Assembly (NCBI RefSeq): GCF_003710865.1
Contig: NZ_RHHO01000017.1
Location: forward strand, 62,001 to 126,000
DNA length: 64,000 nucleotides
Direction: 5' to 3'
From: Brevibacillus borstelensis
Lineage (GTDB): Bacteria > Bacillota > Bacilli > Brevibacillales > Brevibacillaceae
Part shown: piece after piece, positions 32,182-40,882 of the stretch
How positions within the stretch are numbered: the first letter of the stretch is position 1
How the letters are laid out: each line of letters starts with the position of its first letter
Made by a program: the position numbers and the translations under genes
Notes under the pieces: generated by a model
The model's database searches: none
What the model was told of the DNA's origin: nothing
What the model saw: the letters and a program-made list of their open reading frames with translations, nothing else

Positions 32182-32640
32182 TTAGCAAATCAGCCCCCGG
32201 CGCATCGCTTTGGCCACGGCCTGCGAGCGGTTATGCGCCTTTAGCTTCCTGACAGCGGATTTGATGCATAATGGACCAGGTTTTGGGAAATCGAAGAAGG
32301 ACCGCCTGCATGCCTGCATAATCCGGCAAAATCAATGACGGTTGACGACGAGCAGATCGGCACGATCAGCAAAGGGTTCAACCCCTGTACATAACGAGAA
32401 GGATACTGGTGCAGCGAATCAGACAAGGAGACAGTCGTCTGCTTTTCGCGAACGGCAGTAAGAACAGAGGGCAGTCGCCATACTTCGGCGCGAACGTCTC
32501 GCATCGAGTACGGCCCAAAATCGTCGTAGCCGAGAATGCCTTCGCCTGTTTGCTCGAGAACCGAGTAGTGAAAGATGGATGAGCCCTGAGACGGAAAAAT
32601 CTCCAAAAAGCTTTTTGCAGCCAAAGTTAACCCTGGACGT
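32182..32640 (-). pseudogene. Decayed LuxR-family regulator
   Basis: Minus-strand remnant. The C-terminal end of a LuxR helix-turn-helix (IKSAVRKLKAHNRSQAVAKAMRRGLIC, ending at TAA 32182-32184) is in one frame. A preceding sensor-like stretch (FHYSVLEQTGEGILGYDDFG ... VRAEVWRLPSVLTAVREKQ, about 32350-32590) is in another. The frame break is near 32260-32275, where one frame stops just as the other becomes LuxR-like. No start codon or ribosome site fits, and the 5' end runs into another pseudogene. Identification of the sensor part is by resemblance only. Confidence 0.55.
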
Positions 32641-32948
32641 ACCGGAAGAGACCGTAATGGATGACTCCTGCTCAGCAAAGCAATACATACCGCGAAGGGG
32701 CAAACAAGATCGCGGTCGACATGTTCAAGGACGCGCTCGATCCATACAGCATGGAGATTTCTCAAGGCTTGCTGGATGTGCGCAAGGAGTACCTCCAGAC
32801 TGCTCTCGACGAAATCAAGAAGTCTTACGGCTCCTATGACGAATACCTGGAGAAAGCGCTGGGGCTGACGAAGGAGAAGCGCAAAGCGATGCAGGATTTG
32901 CTTCTGGAAGGAACACCGAAGAAGCCTGAGGCTGCTCAGAAGAAATAA
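32615..32948 (+). pseudogene. Truncated, frameshifted tyrosine-protein phosphatase
   Basis: The 3' end of a protein tyrosine/serine phosphatase (CpsB-unrelated, Y_phosphatase3 type). LTLDVPEETVMDD is readable in one frame to about 32662, and SNTYREGANKIAVDMF ... SYGSYDEYLEKALGLTKEKRKAMQDLLLE continues in another from about 32673; in intact relatives these are joined (…EDYLLSNTYR…). The catalytic HCxxGKDR region is missing. An ATG at 32661 opens a 95-codon reading frame but has no ribosome site. It faces the LuxR remnant head-to-head, so the region looks like a deletion scar. Confidence 0.6.
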
Positions 32949-32956
32949 AGGGAAGC

Positions 32957-33114
32957 GCTGCGAGCGGACTTTTGAAAAGCTGCGGTGGGACTTTTGAAAA
33001 GCTGCAAGTGAACTCATGGTCTCCGAAAAGCAGCGAGTCGCGCTTAAAAAATAACAGATGGATGTCACAAGCAGCGAGACAGACGCCAAATAGCAGCGAT
33101 TCGGACGCCGAAAA
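32957..33114. repeat. Degenerate 22-bp tandem repeat array
   Basis: Six units begin with GCTGC or GCAGC and most end with GAAAA: 32957-32978, 32979-33000, 33001-33029 (29 bases), 33030 onward (degenerate), 33071-33092 and 33093-33114. Units 1, 2, 5 and 6 are exactly 22 bases. Units 1 and 2 share ACTTTTGAAAA, and units 5 and 6 share GACGCC. No spacer-repeat alternation is seen, so it is not CRISPR. No protein reading explains the period, as 22 is not a multiple of three. Confidence 0.7.
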
Positions 33115-33149
33115 TATGACTGTCTGCTCATATGCCGCTCGCTAAGACA

Positions 33150-33206
33150 AAAAGAAACCGCCGAGTTGCTTGCGAAAGTGAAGCGAACCGGCAGTTTCTT
33201 TTTTAC
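33150..33206. terminator. Bidirectional hairpin downstream of the two-module lipoprotein gene
   Basis: AAAGAAAC.GCCG / CGGC.GTTTCTTT with a 28-base loop, flanked by A- and T-runs. It ends the minus-strand lipoprotein gene. Confidence 0.65.
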
Positions 33207-33233
33207 ACGCATTTTTCGACTGAAAGTCAGGCT

Positions 33234-34271
33234 CTACTCGGTAATTTTGATTTTCATCTCTACGATATTGATCGTCTTGTCATCTTTGTCTTTCACTTTG
33301 ACCAGTTCACCCTTCAGCTTTTCGCCTTTTGTTCCGTAGGCTTCCTTCAAGGTTGGCCACGTCACCTCTTCAGGCTCATAGCGAATCAGGAAATAATACT
33401 CCTTGACCTTTTTGGGATGGGCGATTTGCAAGGTAAACGAGCCATCGGGCTTGACACGCGTAGAGTCCGTGTATCCGTAATGAATGTGCCCGGGAATATC
33501 GACATCCCCTTTGACAGTTGCCCCTTCCAACAGGTTGCTTTTTACCGAGACGTAGAGGTATTTTTCATCCTTGGTCACAGTTGGTTTGAACCAGACGGTC
33601 GGGTCCCCGTAATCGGAAGGTCTATCCCACTTCGGAGTCTCAAATGCGACGGCCGTTTTGAGTGGGGCATCATGGGCCACATGAGCGTAAGCAGCAGCGT
33701 AGTATGCTATCTCGGCAAAATTGCTGGACTGGTAGACGAATGGTCCGGCCAGCTTCTCCCCGCTATCTCCATAGACTTTCTTGAGGCGATCGCTTTGGTC
33801 GTAGGGATCAAAGGAAAGCTCCACATCCATCGTATTTTTGACATCCGGCTTTTTTACAGTCATCTCAAAGCTGCCGTCCCCGTTAACTTCTGTCTTTGCC
33901 TTGTATCCCCACATGTTGTAGCCCTTTGAGGTAACCTCCGCCTCCACGATGGCCCCAGGCAGCAGATTGCTGGTCCCTTTGATGACGAGTTCCTTCTCTT
34001 CGACGGTAACATTCCCCCCGAGACGCACCTCGGTCTGACCCTGATCGGTCGGAGCGTCTTCAGAGGACTGTCCAACCACTTCAAAGGGGACGGCTTCTCC
34101 GGGAGCTTTATTTGCTTCAGATGAGGATGTATCGGATGTTTTCGTATCCGATGAAGCCTCCTCGGTTTTTTGGGGGGCCTTCTCATCAGCCGGTTTGGCG
34201 TTTTGCGAACAAGCGGTGAGAGCGGCAATCAAGAGAATGGCCGTAAGCCATATGCCGATCACTTTCTTCAT
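33234..34271 (-). CDS. Lipoprotein with two similar beta-sandwich-like modules
   Basis: A 345-residue predicted lipoprotein of unknown function. The signal peptide ends in LTAC with C21, followed by a Glu/Ser/Thr/Lys-rich tether to about residue 75. Two modules follow with the same opening pattern: GTSNLLPGAIVEAEV...GDGSFEMTV (about 98-140) and VKSNLLEGATVKGDV...PDGSFTLQI (about 250-290). This suggests an internal duplication of an Ig-like or carboxypeptidase-regulatory-like fold. ATG 34271 follows AGGAGG by seven bases. It is probably anchored to the outer face of the membrane, binding or structural instead of enzymatic (inference). Confidence 0.75.
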   Translation of the reverse strand: MKKVIGIWLTAILLIAALTACSQNAKPADEKAPQKTEEASSDTKTSDTSSSEANKAPGEAVPFEVVGQSSEDAPTDQGQTEVRLGGNVTVEEKELVIKGTSNLLPGAIVEAEVTSKGYNMWGYKAKTEVNGDGSFEMTVKKPDVKNTMDVELSFDPYDQSDRLKKVYGDSGEKLAGPFVYQSSNFAEIAYYAAAYAHVAHDAPLKTAVAFETPKWDRPSDYGDPTVWFKPTVTKDEKYLYVSVKSNLLEGATVKGDVDIPGHIHYGYTDSTRVKPDGSFTLQIAHPKKVKEYYFLIRYEPEEVTWPTLKEAYGTKGEKLKGELVKVKDKDDKTINIVEMKIKITE

Positions 34272-34543
34272 GCATAATCCTCCTAGGAAAAAAATCAGAA
34301 CAACAGCATCGTACCATTTTTTTCTTCTTTGTACATGGAATTGGGAAAAAATGAGAATTTGGTACTGGTGCAATGGTCTTGGAAAGGATGGTATGCCTCA
34401 CCGGGGGAACTCAGGCTTGAAACCTGCCGATGCATCCGTCTCCGGGAGGAAATAAAACCCATCCCCCGTCCGTTTCTGGCCTCCATGCAGATGCGTTACG
34501 ATGAGAGCGTGAAAGAAAATCCTGGATAGGAGTGTTAGAACAG
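34272..34543. other. Intergenic region between divergent lipoprotein and secreted-protein genes
   Basis: About 270 bases holding the upstream regions of both genes. I could not place a convincing promoter on either strand, and there is no recognisable RNA or protein gene. Confidence 0.3.
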
Positions 34544-34810
34544 ATGAAAAAGAACAAATGGATGATGTTGGGCCTTCTGGCAGTAGCGAGCTCGGCGATG
34601 CTGACGACAGGAGCCTTTGCCAAGGAGAGCGAAAATAAAGGAACATACGTGGTGCCGCCATCCTCGTTCCTGGGAAAAAGCACCGTATCTGACAGCAGCC
34701 AGTCTGAGGGGCAAGCGGCAGCGCAAGCCACAACATCACTGGCAACACCAGCCACAATGCCGGTGGTCAGCTTCTTTGCTCCCTACGAAAACGAAAACTC
34801 TGACAAGTAA
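34544..34810 (+). CDS. Small secreted protein
   Basis: An 88-residue protein with a textbook signal peptide: KKNK, a hydrophobic core (WMMLGLLAVASSAMLTTG) and a cleavage-like AFA-K near residue 27. The mature part of about 60 residues is polar (Ser, Gln, Ala, Thr, Pro) with VVSFFAPYE near the end and no cysteines, so no disulfide-stabilised fold. I do not recognise the family. ATG 34544 is preferred over a GTG at 34532 that lies within the TAGGAG site. It has its own terminator. Confidence 0.68.
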   Translation: MKKNKWMMLGLLAVASSAMLTTGAFAKESENKGTYVVPPSSFLGKSTVSDSSQSEGQAAAQATTSLATPATMPVVSFFAPYENENSDK

Positions 34811-34815
34811 ATTCA

Positions 34816-34858
34816 AGAGCGCCGTCTGGATGAAAAAATCCGGCGGCGCTTTTTTGCT
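34816..34858 (+). terminator. Terminator after the small secreted protein gene
   Basis: Stem AGCGCCG.C.GGAT / ATCC.GCGGCGCT with loop GAAAAA and six T. Confidence 0.88.
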
Positions 34859-34992
34859 CTCCGGGAAAGTCGATCACTGACCGGGAGAATTCACTGGCTG
34901 CCGGTGGGCAATTGTTTGCCGGGACGAATATCCACCCGCCTGCTTTCCTCATATGATGTGAGGTAAGCCTAGCAGGAAGGGAGAATAAACGC

Positions 34993-35694
34993 ATGACCCA
35001 TCAACGCAGGTTTTCGGACGCGGAGCTGAATGTGACAGCTTACCGCCTGGAAACCAAGCACCCCCAGGATGTGCTCGCATGGGGAATCGAACAGTTTGGG
35101 ACAGAGATTGTCCTGGCATCCAGCTTCGGTGCGGAAGACGTCGTCTTGATCGACATGCTGCACAAGCTGGCCCCGAAAACGCCAATCTTTTATCTCGACA
35201 CAGGCAAACACTTTCCGGAAACGCTGTCGACGAGGGATCGCTTGCAAGAGCGTTATGGCATCTCATTCATTCAAAAGCTGCCAGCGCTCACTCTGGAAGA
35301 ACAGGCGGAGAGATACGGCGACAAGCTCTGGGAAAGGGAACCGAATCTCTGCTGCAAGCTTCGGAAGGTAGAGCCGCTGCGAGAAATTCTTTCCACATAT
35401 AGCGCATGGATTACAGGAATTCGGCGGGAGCAGGCCCCTACGCGGGCAAATGCGAAAAAGGTGGAGTGGGATGAAAAATTTCAGTTGGTCAAGCTGAACC
35501 CGTTGGCGGATTGGACTCAGGAAGACGTCTGGACGTACATCCGGTCCCACGATGTCGTCTACAACCCTCTGCATGATCGCCACTATCCGAGTATTGGATG
35601 CAGTGTTTGCACCCGGCCTGTAATGCCGGGAGAGGACCCCCGTGCTGGCAGGTGGAGCGGTTTTTCGAAAACAGAATGCGGACTGCATAAATAA
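34993..35694 (+). CDS. cysH: Adenylyl/phosphoadenylyl-sulfate reductase CysH
   Basis: A 233-residue PAPS/APS reductase that makes sulfite from activated sulfate with thioredoxin. The two cysteine pairs that hold a [4Fe-4S] cluster in APS-reducing enzymes are present: [10 protein letters not shown] (about residues 119-128) and CSVC near 205-208. The C-terminal catalytic motif ECGLH is present at residues 228-232. This indicates the APS-using, Bacillus-like type, which fits the lack of an APS kinase gene here. ATG follows GGAAGGGAG. sat starts 16 bases after its stop. Confidence 0.95.
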   Translation: MTHQRRFSDAELNVTAYRLETKHPQDVLAWGIEQFGTEIVLASSFGAEDVVLIDMLHKLAPKTPIFYLDTGKHFPETLSTRDRLQERYGISFIQKLPALTLEEQAERYGDKLWEREPNLCCKLRKVEPLREILSTYSAWITGIRREQAPTRANAKKVEWDEKFQLVKLNPLADWTQEDVWTYIRSHDVVYNPLHDRHYPSIGCSVCTRPVMPGEDPRAGRWSGFSKTECGLHK

Positions 35695-35710
35695 GCAATG
35701 GGAGATGAGG

Positions 35711-36880
35711 ATGATGAAACAGTGCAGCCTGCCCCACGGTGGCATTTTGATCAATCGACTCGTATCGCCGGAAAAAAGGTTGCCGCAGAAAGGAAGCCGC
35801 AAGGTCATAACGGTGGATCGCTGGACGCTGTCAGACATCGATTGTATTGCCATCGGAGCGTTTTCGCCGCTTACCGGCTTTCTCGAAGAAGCGGATTACG
35901 AGTCTGTTGTCGAATCGATGCGTTTGCAAAACGGCACGGTCTGGTCGATTCCGGTCACCCTCGCCGTGGATGAGAGAACTGTGCGGGATGTCGGGATCGG
36001 GGACGAAGTGCTGCTGGCGGGGGAAGATGGTACGGTGTACGCAGTGCTGACGGTTAACAGCAAATACAAGCCTGATAAAAGACGAGAAGCCTTGCATGTA
36101 TTCCGTACAAACGATCTGGAGCATCCCGGAGTAAAAAAGCTGTTTGAGAAGCCCGATCTGTACATTGGCGGTCCGATCGACGTCCTGAAAAGACCCATTC
36201 CCGCACTGTTTGCCGATACCTACTACACGCCGGCGGAGACGAGGGAAGCATTCAAGGAAAAGGGCTGGAAGACTGTCGTCGGGTTTCAGACACGCAATCC
36301 GGTCCACCGGGCCCATGAGTACATCCAAAAGACCGCTTTGGAAATCGTCGACGGCTTGTTTCTGAATCCGCTGATGGGGGAAACGAAGGCGGACGACGTG
36401 CCGGCTGTCGTCCGGATGGAGAGCTATCAGGTGCTGCTTGAGCATTACTATCCGCGGGACAGGGTGTTTTTGGCCTCTTTTCCGGCAGCGATGAGATATG
36501 CCGGGCCGAGAGAGGCGGTGTTTCATGCTTTGGTGCGGAAAAATTACGGCTGCACCCATTTCATCGTAGGGCGGGATCATGCCGGAGTCGGAGATTACTA
36601 TGGAACCTATGATGCACAGCACATTTTCTCCGAGTTTTTGCCTGGGGAGCTGGGGATTCAACTGCTCTTTTTTGAACACAGCTTCTACTGCAAGGCATGC
36701 CAAGGAATGGCGACAGGCAAGACCTGCCCGCATGACAGCAAGCAGCATGTAAAGCTGTCCGGTACAAAGGTAAGGGAGCTGCTTCGCAACGGAGTGATGC
36801 CTCCAGCCGAATTTTCCCGACCCGAGGTAGCCAAGGTGCTGATCAGAGGGATGGCGGAGAAAAATGGGCTGAAAGCGTAA
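35711..36880 (+). CDS. sat: Sulfate adenylyltransferase
   Basis: A 389-residue ATP sulfurylase of the homo-oligomeric type that makes APS from ATP and sulfate. Motifs are [12 protein letters not shown] (about residues 194-205, with the HxxH nucleotide-binding pair) and [12 protein letters not shown] (about 288-299). Two adjacent ATGs (35711, 35714) follow GGGAGATGAGG; either is possible. Together with cysH it converts sulfate to sulfite; sulfite reductase, APS kinase and sulfate permease are not in the window. A terminator lies just downstream. Confidence 0.95.
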   Translation: MMKQCSLPHGGILINRLVSPEKRLPQKGSRKVITVDRWTLSDIDCIAIGAFSPLTGFLEEADYESVVESMRLQNGTVWSIPVTLAVDERTVRDVGIGDEVLLAGEDGTVYAVLTVNSKYKPDKRREALHVFRTNDLEHPGVKKLFEKPDLYIGGPIDVLKRPIPALFADTYYTPAETREAFKEKGWKTVVGFQTRNPVHRAHEYIQKTALEIVDGLFLNPLMGETKADDVPAVVRMESYQVLLEHYYPRDRVFLASFPAAMRYAGPREAVFHALVRKNYGCTHFIVGRDHAGVGDYYGTYDAQHIFSEFLPGELGIQLLFFEHSFYCKACQGMATGKTCPHDSKQHVKLSGTKVRELLRNGVMPPAEFSRPEVAKVLIRGMAEKNGLKA

Positions 36881-36894
36881 AGAGAGACCATGCC

Positions 36895-36923
36895 GAAAGT
36901 CCGGGAAAGCCCGGGCTTTTTTG
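36895..36923 (+). terminator. Terminator after cysH-sat
   Basis: AAAG.CCGGG / CCCGG.CTTT hairpin followed by TTTTTT, 15 bases after the sat stop. Confidence 0.8.
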
Positions 36924-37123
36924 CTGGGCAGGGATCGGAATCTCCTGACTCGTTTTTCGACGGAAAGCAGGATGGAGGGGGCTCTGGGCCGGAGAAAATG
37001 CAGCGGCAGCGCAAATTTTTTGAAAAGAATGTGAATCCGCTTAAACGAAAAAACCGCACGGCGAAGCCGTTTTTGACTGAACATTCGTTCGGACAAAAGT
37101 CCGGCAAAATGTTTTTTATCTCG
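36924..37123. other. Spacer between sat terminator and ilvB promoter
   Basis: About 200 bases with no gene. A small hairpin ACGGC/GCCGT followed by TTTTT (37056-37074) and a CGGAC/GTCCG hairpin (37090-37102) may be remnants of terminators that insulate the ilv promoter. Confidence 0.4.
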
Positions 37124-37152
37124 TTGACACCCCCTAGACGCGTGGCTATAAT
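37124..37152 (+). promoter_or_regulatory. ilv-leu operon promoter, perfect sigma-A consensus
   Basis: TTGACA (37124-37129), exactly 17 bases, TATAAT (37147-37152). Such a perfect match implies constitutive initiation, with control left to the leader. Confidence 0.93.
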
Positions 37153-37159
37153 CAGACAT

Positions 37160-37502
37160 AACACTTTATTTTCAGACAACAATGAAATATTGAAAATATT
37201 GATTCAAACCGGCTATGACAAGGATGGTGCCTGCCACTTCTTTTACAGAGAGCCCAGGATGATGAGAACTGGGCAAAGAATGCAGAGCATTGCTCGCCTT
37301 CGAGCCGCCTTACTGAAAGTCGCTGCCGCCATAGCGGCTAGTAGGTAGGGCCGATTGACACCCGTTACCGTGTCGCAGTCTTCAATCGACTGGCTGAGAT
37401 CGGCTGACCGTGAGGCGCCGATGAAGTTGGGTGGTACCGCGAACCCTTTCGCCCCAAACAGACATGGCATACAAAACCGTGTCGGGGCGAAAGGGTTTTT
37501 CT
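37160..37502 (+). promoter_or_regulatory. T-box leader of the ilv-leu operon
   Basis: The T-box TGGGTGGTACCGCG (37428-37441) precedes a very strong terminator: 14-bp stem AACCCTTTCGCCCC / GGGGCGAAAGGGTT (37442-37455, 37484-37497) followed by TTTC. In Bacillus such leaders sense leucyl-tRNA; I could not fix the specifier codon in the stem I region here, so Leu specificity is inferred from the operon. Confidence 0.92.
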
Positions 37503-37557
37503 ATTAGCCAATAGGTTTTTTCAATACATGAAGAGACCGTGGGAGGAGGAGAGAAAC

Positions 37558-39294
37558 ATGAGTGTACAAACAGCCGAATTACAAGGAAAGAACGGCATGC
37601 CGCCGGTCAAGTTCGGTGAGGAGGTGACAGGGGCGGAGACGCTTCTGCGCAGCCTGATCCTGGAGCAAGTGGAGTACATTTTTGGCTATCCGGGCGGTGC
37701 GGTCCTGCCGATTTACGATTCTTTGTACGGCAGCTACTTCAAGCACATCCTGACCCGGCACGAGCAAGGCGCGATTCACGCAGCCGACGGCTATGCACGG
37801 GCGACAGGAAAGCCGGGCGTGGTCATCGCCACATCCGGGCCGGGGGCTACCAATCTCGTAACCGGGATTGCCACGGCGCAGATGGACTCCGTTCCGCTCG
37901 TTTGCATCACAGGCAACGTGGCTCAGCAACTGATCGGCACGGATGCGTTCCAGGAAGCCAACATCACGGGCATTACGATCCCGATCACGAAGCACAGCTA
38001 CTTTGTGCGTGACGTCCGCGACATTCCGCGAGTCGTCAAAGAAGCGTTCCATATCGCAACGACAGGGCGCCCGGGACCGGTCCTGATCGACATTCCGAAA
38101 GACGTCAGCAATGCCAAGGCGCCGTTCTTCTATCCGGAAAAGGTGGAAATTCGCGGCTATCAAGCCGAGGTAGTGCCGAGCGACGAGGATGTCGAGGCTT
38201 TCGTTCAGGCGATTTCAAAGGCGAAGCGGCCCGTAATCATGGCAGGCGGCGGGATCATTTCCGCCGGAGCCGATCAGGAGCTGCGCGCTTTCGCCGAAGC
38301 GGCGCGGATTCCGGTCATCAACACCTTCATGGGGCTGGGCGGATTTCCAGGGGTACACGAGCTGTCTCTGGGAATGCCGGGAATGCACGGCTCCTACACA
38401 GCCAATCAGGCGCTGCTCAACGCTGACTGTGTCATCGGGCTCGGTGCCCGCTTCGACGACCGGATCACGATGGGGCGGACGAAGGAGTTTGCTCCGAAAG
38501 CCCGCATCGTCCACGTGGACATCGATCCGGCGGAGCTTGGCAAAAACGTCTCCACAGCCGTAAAGGTGACCGGAGATGTGAAGAGCACCTTGCAAAAGGC
38601 GCTGCCGCTCATCTCCCGGTGCGACTCCGAGGAGTGGATTGCGCAGCTGCACAAGTGGCAGGCAGAAAAGCCGTACAGCTACAAAAAGGATGGCGAGGTC
38701 TTGAAGCCGCAAGCGGTGATTGAACTGCTGTACCGCTCCACGAATGGAGAAGCGATTGTCACGACAGACGTCGGACAGCATCAGATGTGGACGGCACAGT
38801 ACTACAAGTTCAAGCATACCCGCTCCTTCATCTCCTCGGGCGGTCTCGGCACGATGGGCTTCGGCTTCCCGGCCGCGATCGGCGCGCAGATTGCACATCC
38901 AGAGCGAACAGTTATCGCGGTGGTAGGGGATGGCGGCTTCCAGATGACCAACCAGGAGCTGGCAATTCTCGCCCAGTATCGCGTACCGGTCAAGGTCGCC
39001 ATCATCAACAACCAGTGTCTCGGAATGGTTCGCCAGTGGCAGGAGCTGTTCTACGACAACCGCTACAGCCAGATCGATCTGACCTGCAGCCCGGACTTTG
39101 TCAAATTGGCAGAGGCTTACGGAGTAAAGGGCTTGCGGGCATCGACGCCAGAGGAGGCAGAAGCTGTCTGGGCCGAAGCACTCCGGCATGACGGTCCAGT
39201 CGTTGTGGATTTCCGCGTGGCCCAGGAAGAAAACGTCTATCCGATGGTTGCTGCCGGCAACACATTAGATCAAATGGTATTGGGGGACGACTAG
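37558..39294 (+). CDS. ilvB: Acetolactate synthase large subunit
   Basis: A 578-residue ThDP enzyme that makes acetolactate or acetohydroxybutyrate for valine, leucine and isoleucine synthesis. The catalytic glutamate is E69 in RHEQGAIHAADGYAR. The ThDP diphosphate motif VGDGGFQM...NN lies near residues 460-490, and the FAD-type middle domain is present, so this is the anabolic form and not the fermentative AlsS. ATG 37558 follows GGGAGGAGGAGAG. The small subunit gene begins on the base after the stop codon. Confidence 0.97.
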   Translation: MSVQTAELQGKNGMPPVKFGEEVTGAETLLRSLILEQVEYIFGYPGGAVLPIYDSLYGSYFKHILTRHEQGAIHAADGYARATGKPGVVIATSGPGATNLVTGIATAQMDSVPLVCITGNVAQQLIGTDAFQEANITGITIPITKHSYFVRDVRDIPRVVKEAFHIATTGRPGPVLIDIPKDVSNAKAPFFYPEKVEIRGYQAEVVPSDEDVEAFVQAISKAKRPVIMAGGGIISAGADQELRAFAEAARIPVINTFMGLGGFPGVHELSLGMPGMHGSYTANQALLNADCVIGLGARFDDRITMGRTKEFAPKARIVHVDIDPAELGKNVSTAVKVTGDVKSTLQKALPLISRCDSEEWIAQLHKWQAEKPYSYKKDGEVLKPQAVIELLYRSTNGEAIVTTDVGQHQMWTAQYYKFKHTRSFISSGGLGTMGFGFPAAIGAQIAHPERTVIAVVGDGGFQMTNQELAILAQYRVPVKVAIINNQCLGMVRQWQELFYDNRYSQIDLTCSPDFVKLAEAYGVKGLRASTPEEAEAVWAEALRHDGPVVVDFRVAQEENVYPMVAAGNTLDQMVLGDD

Positions 39295-39795
39295 ATGCAG
39301 CGACATACGATTGCCGTACTCGTCAATGACCAACCCGGCGTGCTGACGCGTGTCGCCAATCTGTTTGGCCAGCGCGGCTTCAATATCGACAGCATCACTG
39401 TCGGCGGAAGCGAAGAGGCGGGGCTGTCCCGGATGATCATCACCACCGGGGGAGACGAGCAAAAAATCGATCAATTAATGAAGCAGCTCTATAAATTGAT
39501 TGATGTGATCAATGTTACGAACCTCAGCGCAAACAGCTTTGTATCCAGGGAGCTGGCACTGATCAAAGTAAGTGCCAACCCGAGCCAGTTGGCCGAATTG
39601 AACGGGATTGTCGAGCCGTTCCGGGCCGCAATCGTCGATGTAGGTCCAAATTCGCTGATCGTCCAGGTAACAGGGGATACAGAAAAAATCGACGCCTTGC
39701 TCGTTCTTTTGCAAACCTACGGTATCATTGAGCTGACGCGTACCGGTTCCATGGCAATGGCACGCAGTGTTGTGCCTGTACCGGCCAACGTATAA
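39295..39795 (+). CDS. ilvH: Acetolactate synthase small (regulatory) subunit
   Basis: A 166-residue regulatory subunit. The N-terminal ACT domain (HTIAVLVNDQPGVLTRVANLFGQRG, residues 3-27) binds valine in homologues; a second ACT-like half follows from about residue 80. Gene order and zero spacing to ilvB imply translational coupling and a stoichiometric complex. Its ribosome site GGGGGA is inside the last codons of ilvB. Confidence 0.96.
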   Translation: MQRHTIAVLVNDQPGVLTRVANLFGQRGFNIDSITVGGSEEAGLSRMIITTGGDEQKIDQLMKQLYKLIDVINVTNLSANSFVSRELALIKVSANPSQLAELNGIVEPFRAAIVDVGPNSLIVQVTGDTEKIDALLVLLQTYGIIELTRTGSMAMARSVVPVPANV

Positions 39796-39850
39796 ACCAG
39801 CATATTCAGAATAATGATAACAACTAAACTTTTTTAGGGAGGCTATACAC

Positions 39851-40840
39851 ATGGTAACTATGTACTATGAAGCAGACGTAAACAAAGAGGCACTGAGAGG
39901 AAAAACGGTAGCAATTATCGGATACGGCAGCCAAGGCCACGCGCAAGCACAAAACCTGCGCGACAGCGGTTATAAAGTCATTGTCGGTCTTCGTGAAGGG
40001 AAATCCTGGGACCAAGCGGCAAAAGACGGCTTTGAAGTCGTATCGGTAGCGGAAGCGGCCAGCCGTGCAGATGTGGTGCAAATCCTCATGCCGGATGAGC
40101 GTCAGGCGCAAGTATACCGCGACGAGATCGCAGGCAATCTGAAAGCGGGCGCGACGCTTTGCTTCTCCCACGGCTTCAACATCCACTTCGGGCAAATCGT
40201 GCCTCCAGCAGACGTTGACGTGATCATGGTTGCTCCAAAGAGCCCGGGCCATCTCGTACGCCGCGTGTATCAAGAAGGCTTCGGCGTTCCAGGCCTGATC
40301 GCGGTATACCAGGATGCTTCCGGCAAAGCGAAGGAAACGGCACTGGCGTACGCAAGCGGCATCGGCTGCACCCGGGCGGGCGTCATCGAAACGTCCTTCC
40401 GCGAAGAGACCGAAACCGATCTGTTCGGTGAGCAGGCTGTACTGTGCGGCGGCGTGAGCGAGCTGGTAAAAGCGGGCTTCGATACACTGGTTGAAGCCGG
40501 ATACGAGCCGGAAATCGCCTACTTCGAATGTCTGCATGAGCTGAAGCTGATCGTTGACCTGATGTACGAAGGCGGACTCGCCCGCATGCGCTACTCCATC
40601 AGCGACACAGCCGAATACGGCGACTACAGCACAGGCCGTCGCATCATCACGGACGAAACTCGCAAAGAGATGAAAAAAGTGCTTGCGGAAATCCAAGACG
40701 GCACATTCGCCCGCAACTGGATCTTGGAAAACCAGGCGAACCGCCCTGGCTTCAATGCTCGCCGCCGTCTGGAAGCAGAACACGGCATCGAGCAAGTGGG
40801 TGCGAAGCTGCGTGGCATGATGTCCTGGCTGAATAAATAA
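39851..40840 (+). CDS. ilvC: Ketol-acid reductoisomerase
   Basis: A 329-residue class I reductoisomerase converting acetolactate to dihydroxyisovalerate. The Rossmann motif [17 protein letters not shown] is at about residues 25-41, followed by the specificity loop [10 protein letters not shown], whose Arg and Ser favour NADPH. Mg-binding residues DLFGEQ and [13 protein letters not shown] are intact. ATG follows AGGGAGG. leuA starts 42 bases downstream. ilvD and ilvE are not in this operon segment. Confidence 0.97.
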   Translation: MVTMYYEADVNKEALRGKTVAIIGYGSQGHAQAQNLRDSGYKVIVGLREGKSWDQAAKDGFEVVSVAEAASRADVVQILMPDERQAQVYRDEIAGNLKAGATLCFSHGFNIHFGQIVPPADVDVIMVAPKSPGHLVRRVYQEGFGVPGLIAVYQDASGKAKETALAYASGIGCTRAGVIETSFREETETDLFGEQAVLCGGVSELVKAGFDTLVEAGYEPEIAYFECLHELKLIVDLMYEGGLARMRYSISDTAEYGDYSTGRRIITDETRKEMKKVLAEIQDGTFARNWILENQANRPGFNARRRLEAEHGIEQVGAKLRGMMSWLNK

Positions 40841-40882
40841 GAAAAAAAACAAAACAACAACTTTTGTGGAGGTGGAAAGTTC

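Noticed and set aside
32957-33114. Repeat array considered as CRISPR
   Set aside because: Units are adjacent with no unique spacers, differ strongly from each other and have no cas genes nearby.
32241-33212. A 323-codon minus-strand open frame
   Set aside because: Only its last third resembles protein (the LuxR sensor remnant); the rest is antisense to the phosphatase remnant and repeat array. It is treated as part of a pseudogene.
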